Below, piece after piece: positions 47,668 through 59,600 of a stretch of 64,000 bases of DNA; the first letter of the stretch is position 1; the number at the start of each line of letters is the position of its first letter. The notes below the pieces were generated by a model. The model saw nothing but the letters and a program-made list of their open reading frames with translations, was not told where the DNA came from and made no database searches. The DNA comes from Pycnopodia helianthoides (Eukaryota > Echinodermata > Asteroidea > Forcipulatida > Asteriidae). Position numbers and translations under genes: made by a program. The stretch lies in the NCBI GenBank assembly GCA_032158295.1, contig CM063244.1, forward strand, positions 27,645,848 to 27,709,847. The letters run 5' to 3'.

Positions 47668-50600
47668 GTGAGTGTAAGCATGTACAGCTACATTACAGTT
47701 GCATCCCAGGTTTTGTGCATGTTTAACATGCGGGATATTAAAGGTATTATCATGGAACAGTCAGATAATGTTTTCAAGTTGACATTATCACAACACAATG
47801 GGTGCAAAGGTCTTATTTTGAATCTACGTAACAAGTTTACAAAGATTATTATTATTATTTATTATTATTATTTTATTTGCCATAACAGTACAAAACAAAA
47901 TACAAGACAATATACCCCGAGATGGGCAAGAGACAACATAAGCAAATACATACTATGATCCGTAGATATGTTGCCCCACATCTGGGGTACACAATGAAAT
48001 AAATATAGATTTAAACATAATAATATAGTACACACAATAAAAAAGCAGATAATTATACAAAACAAATAATAAACTAGAATTTAGTGTTTGTACGAACAAA
48101 CACAGAGGTGTTCGGCTATCAATTGGGTCAGTGTTTAATTAAATCGATGAAAAGATTGTTGATAGCTTTTGAATTTTCAAGGAAAGTACATTTGTTACAC
48201 AGGAAATAAATGCTAAGGTTACTACTTAACTTCCGCTTTCAACCGAAAGACAAGGTCAATTGAGTCAACACTCTGTGTAGCGTTTGTTTATTTTTCGAAG
48301 ACCTCTCCGATGATGTATAGATTGTAAAATTCCGATGCACGGTTCATAAGTTATTAATTTTTCAAATATATTAAAAAAAATTAATTTAATTGAACACCTG
48401 ATTACGTCATTATGACGTCAAGAAAGCGGTGTCTTCTACAATTGAAGAGCTAACTATGTGCGAAGTTTGAAGGTTGTGTGATCTTTGGAAATGTGTCTTT
48501 TGTTATCTGACAAAAATGCTCACACTTGGATTAGACTAACAGCCCATACAGCCTTGCTCAATGCATAGCCTATGCCAATTGGACTTTGCCCCCCCTGTGA
48601 TCAGTCGAGCAGAACACGCCACGGTACGCATAGCCTTCAATGCATGCGATGTGTAGGCGCACGTTCGTATGTCTACCTGTGTTCTTTCAGTTTCACTATC
48701 GTGCGTTGTCACGGTGGGTCAACTTAAACGTGCGCCTTTTCGACCTCATGTAACGGTCAAAATATTGTCATCTGAGTGCAAAAGTTTGAGCAGGCTTAAC
48801 GTTCCACACCTTGGTACAAAAAATAAACTAAAATAATTGGCAGTTTTTGAGATACGAATTGTTGAAATTTTCAACTTCCGATTTGAACCGGAAGTAAAGG
48901 TCAAATGGGGTCAAGTTTTGTGTAGGGTTTGTTGAACTTTCAACGACCTGTCCGATGATGTGTCGATTGTAAAAATCCAACATGCGGTTCACGAGTTATG
49001 ATTTTTTACAAATATTAAACTTTGACTTATTGTAATTCAAAACCTGATGACGTCATTATGACATCATCAAGTTTGTGTTGTCTTGATATTGAGGTTCAAA
49101 TGTCTGATGAGTTTCATTGTTAAATTCAATTTCAATCTTGAGTTATGCCGTAGACAAGCACGAAAATGATGTTTTTCAAGAAAAAAACCAAAGGCAAACT
49201 TCGACCCACGGTAACGACCCGGAAGAAAAGGTCATACGATTTTGGTGTTAACTTTTCAAAGATTGCTTATGTCTAGGTCTATCATATGCCCAAATATGAA
49301 TACTGTGGCTATAATATTCAGAGACATACAGGCATTGGCCTAACGTCACTTTTTGAACTTAAATTTGCTTGTAATTTGACACCCGGTGACGTCATCATGA
49401 CGCCACAACTTCTGTATCATCTGCTAGTTGCAATCTACCTACATGTAAAGTTTAAAGTTAATATAGGCCTCGCAACTATGCTATTTTTTGTGGACAAACG
49501 ACTCTGAGAAGAAGAAGAAAAAACAAAAACAAAAAAAAAAACAATGAGTTGTTCGCGCTGTTGCACGAACACCTCAATAATATTAATAATAACTAATTTA
49601 TAAAACGAAAATAAATAAGTAAATTAACAGTAAAAGTAAAGATAAAACAATAAAGAAGTAATATATAAATAAATAAATAATTAAACTTGTTAACAAATAA
49701 AACGATTTTTTTTTATGTAGACAAAGTTTTAATTGGAACGGTATAAAATACAGTAGCAGTTTAAACCGCTTTAATGTGAGGTTGACGAGACTTGTAATTC
49801 CACCCACTGTTCCCTCAAGGTCTCTATCTAGTGGAAAATGATTGCATCGCAAAACTTAGTTGGACCTTGGAGCCATCTTTAATGGATTTAATGTTGTTAA
49901 TGTTCTCGTGCGATTTTAAACCATATTAAAGATGCTAAATGAAAAGTGAGATAATTGTTTTAAAAAAGTATGCAAATAACCAAGTAAAAGGTACTTTTGC
50001 ATTTTGATCAATTTAGAATATCTCTAAAGTAAAGGAGTAACACAATGTGTTTAAAAACAATAGTATTAATCACAATTTTCTCACAAGCTCATAGTTCACA
50101 TTAACATCTTAGAAAATGCTACTGATGTATGATTCCTTAAATTTAAGAAGTTTATATCGAGGTTAAAGTAATGTTTTTAGTTGAGTTTGAGTTCTGAAAG
50201 AGGAGGCAAAGGAAGGGTATACCTTGAGTAATTACTCCAAAACTTAATGACCATAAAAACTTACTTGGGAAGAAGCACGCAGCTGTTGATAATTTTGAGA
50301 AACGATTCCCTTCCAAGGATTGTGGTTTTAGAGAAAGGGATTTTTTTTTAATTTGTCAATCTGATAAACGTTTCATGCATGACACTTTTTCTCAGATTGT
50401 GTATTCCAACTATTGATTATTCTTCCTGCGTGGACATAACGCTCTAGATTTTCGGCGATATCTCAGAAACGCTCATCTTTGAAATGACATTTTCACAGGT
50501 TAGTTTTATTGTATACATCTACGTTTACATAGGATTAAAACAATCGAATGGTTCCAAAACCAAAGGTATACTTCGCCTTTAACAGATCTCTAAAGTAAAG

Positions 50601-53600
50601 GTATGGTAAATGTTATTTTCTGTAATTGTCTGTGTAAAACAAAACAAAAAATTATGTGTAATGTTTTGCATGTATCTAAAACTACTTACTGACAGGATAT
50701 TTTTATGCACAACTAATTAAATTTACTACCAAAAACAGCAATGTGTTACTCCTCATTATCATAATTATTACAGTGGTTTATAAATTGATTCCTCTGATGA
50801 AGAAGTAGAAGAAGAAATAGGACCTAAATCATTTGTGTTCTCGTTTTCCTTGAACAAAGGCAATTCTGTGTGTTTGATAGTCTTGCCCCATTTTAACATG
50901 GTGTGAACTCTTGTAAAAACTATCCAAGAGAAACAAAACTGCTCAATATTTTCCTGCTTTTTTCAGCTGGATATCACACATAATTTTTGTTGATAAGCTA
51001 ACATAAGCACATTTAATGATGGTGAGCGTACAATAATGGCAAATTTTGTACCTTTTTTATGTCTAGGTTGATCCAGATGAGTTTTTGTGTCATCCTACTC
51101 AACGGGACGGTCAAGTATACAAGTATGCTAAAGGCATTAATGTGACCACATCCAATGCTGTGCTGGAACTTTCAGGTATTAGAAACAAATTTTTTATTCT
51201 TCTTTTTCTAGGTAAGTCCAGATGTGTTTCTGTGTTATCCTTTTGCTGAGGGTTCAACAGAATTATATAAGTATGCTAAAGGCATTGATGTAACAGCAGC
51301 CAACGCTTTGCTGGAACTATCAGGTAAATTAAACAAAGTAACTTTAAAATAGATTCGAAAATGTGAAGATTTGTCATACAAGTGAACGCATTTTCAGTAT
51401 ATTATTGTTTTCAAAGGCATTTTTGTGATCCCGCATTGAAACATTATTGCGACTTTAAAAAATAAACGGCTTATAATAATTTATTATTGTTTTAATAATA
51501 TCATTATCTTAATGACATGACATTAATTAATAATTATTTATAGATACTCTGATGTCATCCATCATTACAACAACTGAAATGAACCACACTGTAGCTATCA
51601 TTGGAACTAACTCCAATGGAGAACTTTTAAAGGTAAGTGTTTTGTGAGCATTATTTTACTGAAATGAACCACACTGTAGCTATCATTGGAACTGACTCCA
51701 ATAGAGAACTTTTAAAGGTAAGTGTTTTGTGAGCATTCATTTGCTTTCAAGGAGTGCTTGATTCAAACTTCAAGCTCGGTATACTTTTTTCCAAACTGAA
51801 AATTTTCAAGGGGACATTGACGTCATCAGTGACAAGTCATGCCATAGAGTAAAAATCACCACCGTTTGATATTTTCGGCATAATAAAAATGGTGTATATC
51901 GATATTAAAAAATAAAAGCATATGAGCCTCTTTCCCTGTGTTACAGGTTCACATCCTAAGCAAGACCTCAGCCAGACTGTATGAAAGAGTAGACCTTGAT
52001 ATTGCTGGATCAGTCCTTAAAGATGTCAAGATTAATGATACGACAAGAGAGATGTACATACTCACTGAACAAAAGGTACAATAACAAGATTAATGATACA
52101 ACAAGAGAGATATACATACTCACTGAACAAAAGGTACAATAACAAGATTAATGGTTCAACAAGAGAGATGTACATACTACTGAACAAAAGGTACAATAAC
52201 AAGATTAATGATACAACAAGAGAGATGTACATACTCACTGAACAAAAGGTACACTAACAAGATTAATGGTTGAACAAGAGAGATGTACATACTCACTGAA
52301 CGGTTCATCATGATCATATTTAGTAACACTTTACAGCACCATCAAAATTATTCTACATGTGAATATAGTTTTTGAAAGTTTTTAAAGAAGCTAAACTATC
52401 TTTTTTAAATTATCATTTGAATTCTGTTTCATTTTGGACCATAGTTTCTAAAGATGCGTGTTGAGAATTGTGGTCAGTATACAACGTGTGAGACGTGTAT
52501 TGGTACGGATGTAGGGAGGGATGGAGACCCATACTGTGGCTGGTGTATTCTGCTAAAACAGTAGGTATTGTATCTTGTCTGGTTAAGATGCGTGTTGAGA
52601 ATTGTGGTCAGTATACAACGTGTGAGACGTGTATTGGTACGGATGAAGGGAGGGATGAAAAGGCCAATGGAGGACTTTTGGAACGCTAGGTGGCAGCAGA
52701 CTTACCAGGTAAATCCATTGTTTTCAGCAATGTGCGCATGCTTAGAACTAAGTAAACAATGGGAATTTACCTGGTAGGTCTGAAGCCATCTGGCGTTCAA
52801 AAGTCTCCCATTAAATTAAACATTTTTTACCACCTAAAAAAAAATAACTCTGATATTATATATGATTTGTACCTGATTAGATGCACCCTGTATTCTGAAT
52901 GCAGCATGCCTGATGTGTCTACCCGATGGTTAGCCTACAATACTGCACAGTGTATTGAGATAACGAATGTGGCTCCTTTTGACAATCTACCAATCAATGT
53001 CACAGAACAACAGGTTAGAATAAAGTTGAAAAAGGAAAACAATTCTCACTTTTTGGTTTCCTGCCCAGTTTTTCTTTTCCACTGTACTTGTTGTTAACAA
53101 ACAATGGGGAAAAGGAGTCTACAGTCAACGAACAAATTTAAGTGAAAAAAATATTAACTATTTTGGGGAATTATTAAGGACTTAAACAGTTTTGTTATTT
53201 TGTCCATTTTCTTTTGCATCACAGCCTTTTGTTGGGGAATATGAATGTTCAACATTTATTGTCCCCTTATGTTTGGATGTAAAGTTTCCCAACCTTCCAG
53301 TTCACAATCATTCATTGTTTTATATATTTTTTATTTGTGTTAATTTGCTATATAAAACTAAATTGAATATTTGCCAGGTGACCGTGAGTGTAGAGCAGTT
53401 ACCAGACTTACTGACCAGCATGAGATATGAGTGTTGGTTTGGATCCTACGTATCTCAAGCTACAAAGACTAATGAGGATCTTAGATGTGTCTCCCCACCT
53501 GGTGATATGATACCTCCAATTCAACAAGGAGGTAAGTCTAACACAAAAATTGGGGCTGTTTTTAAAACATTTTAATATTATAATATTTTTCTTTTTAATG

Positions 53601-56600
53601 TTTATATTTTTTCCATTCCCAGATGATGCTGTTACAGTTTTACTGAGCATCCATTCCAGTGAGACATCAGTCAACTTTGTGGATACGAGTTTCTATTTCT
53701 ATGAATGCTCAACTCATACTTCGTAAGATTTACTTCTTCATTTTTTTTTTGTGCATATTGTTTTCTGAAATAAACAAGATTCAAATTTGTTTGAAACATC
53801 TCTGTTAAACATGTTTCATTTTAAACTTATTAGTATTTCTCTGGTGTGGCATTTCTTCCCTTTGATTAATTTGTTGTTTTCTATTTATGTTTGCTGTAGT
53901 TGTGTATCTTGTGTTGGTAGTCGATGGGCCTGTGATTGGTGTGTCTTTGAGAATAGATGCACTCATGTTAGTTCTACTTGCACAGGAGCCAATGAAATCA
54001 TCATTACAGGAGAAAACGTAAGGTCAAACCTGCCTAATGTTTTCTGTTTTTAATGCTGGAATATAACAGTCGTAGAATAGCCACCTGTTTCTTACGACAT
54101 AAAACCACATATTTTAAGATGCATTTTGAATGAATGAATATATTTTTTAAGGAATGGTTGCTTATGTTTCCTAAACCATTTGAAGAAGAAATAACTTGTG
54201 CCATATAATCATTAGATGTTAATTCTATAGAATCCAGCTTCGTCTTCACTCAAGGGTCCGAGTTTCTGCCCTCAGCTGCTGGCTCAGAATACTGAAGTCC
54301 TTCTGCCCAATGGAATTGAAAAGAGTATACAAGTCATGACTATAAATCTACCTGATGAGACCCAGGTCAGTCAATATCATTTGATCAGTCAGCCTTCCAC
54401 AGAAAAATGAATTAATTTAAACGAAGGAGAATAGTGATTTCACAGCCTTCCACCCAATCACTAAAAAGGGTTCATATTGCCTACTTTATGGCAATGAAAC
54501 CAACTCTTTAAATATTAACTGTGTTAATTATATCAAGTGTACTGTAACTGATCAAGGCAACATGGACATAAGATATGCTTAGAACGGAGGAAGTCAAAGT
54601 AAACAAATTAATGATTTACAGTCCCCCACCCCCTAAAATAATATTTTTGCTCTATACTATTAAATGTTTTGAGACTAAAGGAAGTTATACATCAAAAATA
54701 AGGAAACACAAGGGGAAATGAAAGTTTGAGAGTTTGATTTTGTATTTGTTAATACTAGAATGATGCAGTTTCCCTTTTATTGCGTGGAATACACCAGAAA
54801 GAACACTTTAAAAATAACATCAGTTACAGTCTAAGATTACAAAGAAAGACATTAAAAGAACAGAGAAGGAAGCTACAGATTAACAAAACAATGAAGTAAC
54901 TGAAGTGGAATTGGTGAAATAAAAAACAAAAATTGCTGAAAAACAGATTGAGTATAAGTTTGTATCAAAGTACTGAAATTGTTGGCAAACATCTTGTTTT
55001 GTTGGGCAAGAAATGTGATAAATAGCACTTTAATGTAACTGCAAATTTAGCGTCAAAAATTAAAAAGGACAAATGCTGGTCTGAGACTAAAAGATGTTAC
55101 AGTGAAAAAAAAAACAATTACACGATAAACAGGACCTCGTTGAAGTAAGAAAACATTTGTAGGTGTGTTTTTATCAATAGCTTCCCCAGCACGTTGTTTT
55201 TACTGCTTTGATTTACATGTACTAGAAATAACAAAACTACAAAAGCAATTGAAGTGACTGCCTGTGACTCAATTTTTTATTTTTTTTTCTAAAATTGTTT
55301 AAGGTCGGACATTAAAAAGAAATTTTGGTGGAGAAAGTATACATTTATAAAGAAGGCCAACCTATTCACACGGATTTGACTTGACCCCTGCTAACCCCAC
55401 TTCTCATTTTTCTTTCTTCATCTGTTAGACTACTAGCTTTGAATGTAGCTTCAATGTCGAGGGAATACATCAGAGTACAACTGCTCAGCGTAATGCGGAT
55501 ACCATCGTGTGTGACATGAAAGCTGTAAGTTAAGTTATTCCTCAGACCATTATGAAGAACACATTATTTACAATTGGAAAATCAAATTATCATTATGGAA
55601 TCAGATGCTGAGATATGAGTTGAATTTTGTTTTATGTTGGCACATTTCTATTTTACAGTTTTCCTACACTTCCACTGATGAGGCAGAGCTGATTGTGAAA
55701 CTGACCATTGAGTGGACGGACACAAGTAACAACCGCCACATTCTAGATGACATATTCAAGTTTAATGGTGAGTTTGAGTCAACAGTTTTGGGTGGGAGAG
55801 TGGCAATTTTTTCCCATTACAACTTAAGAGATTCTGCCCCTTTACCTACAGTTATACCAGTTTCCCTAATGGAGGGACTTTATACTGACGAACACTGAAT
55901 GTTCACTTTGAATGTATGCCCATAGGTTTTGTTAAAAACTAGGACCCCATCCCCTAATGTAAAGCCAACTTAGAATCGCTTGATGATCTCTCTCACTTAA
56001 TCAAAGCAATAGTGTTTTTTCCCAGAAGATTTTTAGAATTTAAAATGGACATAACAGAGAAACACTTTGAACTTTTGTCATTGCAACAGCAACACTTTAC
56101 AAGTGTGGAGTATTGAAGCCAGATTGTAGTCGGTGTGTTACTGCCAGGCCAGAGCTTGAGTGTGTTTGGTGTAATGCTATGTGTGAATTAAGAGAGTCTT
56201 GTACAACAGTGGAAGGAGAGTGGGTTACCCTTAATAACACTGCCAACTGCCCTGATCCGATCCTCCAAGAGGTGAGTGAATATCACATACATTGATATTG
56301 ACATTATATAATGTTTCGTGGGACGCAGTATTGTACAGCCACTGTGTGACGACCCAAGACCAAGTACGTCAACATAAGAATCAAATTAGTTTGCGGAAGA
56401 CACCTTCGTATAATCTCTCGTTGAAGAGTCTCGACGTTTCGAAATCTGCGTTCTGTTTGTCTTCAATAGAATATAATGTTATAGTATTATAATTTACTGT
56501 ATAACAGATATATCCATTGACTGGACCAGTGGAAGGTAACACCATAGTATCTGTAATGGGTACAGATATTGGCAGAGGATTCCATACAATAGTGAATGTG

Positions 56601-59600
56601 ATGATTGGAGACAAAGAATGCTATCTGGATGGACTGGAGGCCTATTATAAGAATGGTTACAGGTAAGAAATGTCATCAAACCCAAGCTAATGTGTCACTT
56701 CTTCTGATGTAATTTCAATCATTATGAAATCACACTCTGAAAACTCCCGGGTCAGAATTTACTCAGATTCCGGGTCCCAGGGGACCTGACCTATTTATGG
56801 GTCAGGCTGACCCGGAACTAGATTAAAATGGGATTCAATCTCGGATTCTGCGTCACTTTAACCCATTTCTGGGTTGTTGTGACACAGATTTTGGGCCATA
56901 CTGACCCAGAAATGGGTCTGACCCGAGAGTTTTGAGAGTGCACAGTTATTTAAAGGCAGTGGACACTATTAGTAATTACTCAAAATAATTATTAGCATAA
57001 AACCTTACTTGGTAACAAGTAATGGGGAGAGGTTGACAGTATAAAACATTGTGAGAAACGGCTCCCTCTGAAGTGACATAGTTTTCGAGAAAGAAGTAAT
57101 TTTCCACGAATTTGATTTCGAGACCTCAGAATTAGATTTTGAGGTCTCGAAACCAACAATCTGAAAGCACACAACTTCGTGTGACAAGGGTGTTTTTTCT
57201 TCCATAGTTATCTCGCAACTTCGACGACCAATTGAGCTCAAGTTTTTACAGGTTTGTTATTTTATCCATATGTTGAGATACACCAAGTGAGAAGACTGGT
57301 TTTTGACAATTACCAATAGTGTCCACTGTCTTTAAGTCAATAAATGTAAGGAGACAAACACTTACATTTTAAGTCATTGACACTTCACAACTCGCTTTTT
57401 AAACACTCGGCAACATCTCAAATGAGCCCTTTATAAAATTTCCTTCAGCTTGTAAGAAGTATAATCTGAATTTATTTCACAGTGTGAGTTGCCGAACTCA
57501 ATCAGGAGTTGAAAGTGTGGTGTCGGTATCGCTGACTGCCAGGGGAGGTGATGGGTCAACACTGCAGGAAAGCTCAGGAGATGTCAACTTTGAATACAGG
57601 GTAGGTTTGAACTCAATTGAGTCTACAGTGATGACAAACAAAAATGTTACAGGTGTGAACAAAAGTATGCGTTGAATTTGAAAAACAAATCCAACTTGGG
57701 GTGTAGGGACAGTTGACATTTCACTCTTGACTGTATGTCGGTGCTCTATTTGCTTGTAATCTCAGCTAAGCAGCATTGTTTACATTAAAGTCTCAAAAAC
57801 TTAAAACGTACGTCAGAATAGATTTGATGAGGGAAACAGTTATCCAGATGATTGTAGATGTGCCAGGTAGGCCCTACAAGGGCTGGCAGTTTATGTCAAA
57901 TTTCTTCATTTATTTCTTCATTCTGACTTCTACGTAAATCCAGCAATACCAGATAATATTCCTCACCGCTGATTTCTACCAAAATAAAGTATCACATTCT
58001 AGCCCCGCCCCCACTGACATTCTACATACTATTATTCCATTACAAGATAAGAAAAATTTTTGTTTATTTTCCAATGAGTTCAACGCAACAACCGATTGTT
58101 GACAAATAGAAGGACACAATGATCTGGTTGATGTTGATGTCTACTGTGTATGTTTTTCTGGTTCTGATTTTTTTGCTAGGTTCCATCTATTACAAGTTTC
58201 AGTCCTCGTTCTGGACCAGCAGCTGGTGGGACTCGTATAATAATCAACGGAACGGCTCTAAATACAGGACGGAATATTGAGGCATTCATTGGTGATACAG
58301 CGTGCACTATAACAAGGCAAGTGAAGACCGCTGTACATTACAGTTGAGATATTGTATACTTGATGCAGGGCCTGATTTTGTTTCAAACTTCTTAGTTGAG
58401 GTCTTTACTATAATCATTGTAAAAAATAATTGTGTTTTGACCTATCTTCTGCTTCATAACTTTACAGCCCAGTGACTGAGACAGTAGCAGTGTGCACAAG
58501 CTCTGAGGGGTCTGTTGGGCAGAAAGAAATTCTCAAGATGTCTTTTGATGGGACAGACATAACAAGCCAGGAGTATACTTTCACCAAAAACCCTGTCATT
58601 ACTGAAGTCAGTCCAACCAGCAGTATCTATGCGTGAGTATATCAATGCTTAATAATAGTTTTCTCCAACGGCAAGTATAGGCTTAACATTTATATTTCTA
58701 TTGTACCTAATAATAACATTTAAAAACTGATATCAATTCAAACTTATACGTAATAACTTGTTTTAACAATAAGCAAGATGATCGTGCCTGTTAAAACACT
58801 CCCTTTCTGGATGATGACTTGAAATTGATAATGTAGGAAAAAACCTCAGCCATTCTTAATAAAAAAATATATCCAGTATTCATCAGTTTCACATGAACCA
58901 ATTTCGGTTTATTTTCAACACTCAGCGGGGGTCGAGAGATGATTGTGAGTGGGAAGTACCTAGACACTACCCAGATGGCTTCACTTGTTGTTACAGTTGC
59001 TACACAGATCACTAAGAGATCTGTTGGCAGTGACGGATCCAAGAATATTGAGTTTGTGAAGGTGGGTAGGCAATAGTTTTAAGACTTAATCTATAGTTCA
59101 CGAATGCTGAACATAGGAATCTAGGTGGTACAATCCTTGTTAATTTAGCACGCAGGATTCCTGAGAGGCTTAGACATCTGTTCTAGAACACCAATGGTTA
59201 TGGGGTTACTAAGCGCATGTAAAATCATGGGCTCACTTCTCACTAGGAGCATGGAAAATCATGGGCTCGCTTCCCATCAAGAGCATGGACAATGATAGGC
59301 TCCCTTCCCTCCAAGAGCATGTGGAATCATGGGTTCACTCCCAACCACGATAATGGCAAATCATGGTTTCATCTCCCACAAAGAGCATGGAAAATCAACA
59401 CTTCACTTCTAATCATGGTTTCAATTCCCACCAAGAACTTAAAAAATCAAGGTTGCAAACCCCATCAAGAGCATTCAAAATCATGGTTTGCCTTCAAAAA
59501 GTACAGATATTGGACTTAACATTTTTTAAGACAACATTTCTTTGAATGAATTGTGTATTTCTAGAGTTGTGCTGCAGAAGGTTCTGAAATCATGCGTTGT

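Larger units (their letters stand above)
47668..51066 (+). other. Plexin intron 1
   Basis: 3.4 kb. It holds an (ATT)n tract near 47846-47872, an opposite-strand repeat element (48074-49576), a block shared with 8912-9075, and an inverted-repeat element near 50197-50581. No missing exon is needed between exon 1 and exon 2. Confidence 0.7.

Noticed and set aside
52085..52301. Repeated exon-4 ends as alternative donors
   Set aside because: Reading past the normal donor gives GTA CAA TAA, an immediate stop. The 58-nt period would also shift the frame, so productive use is unlikely.
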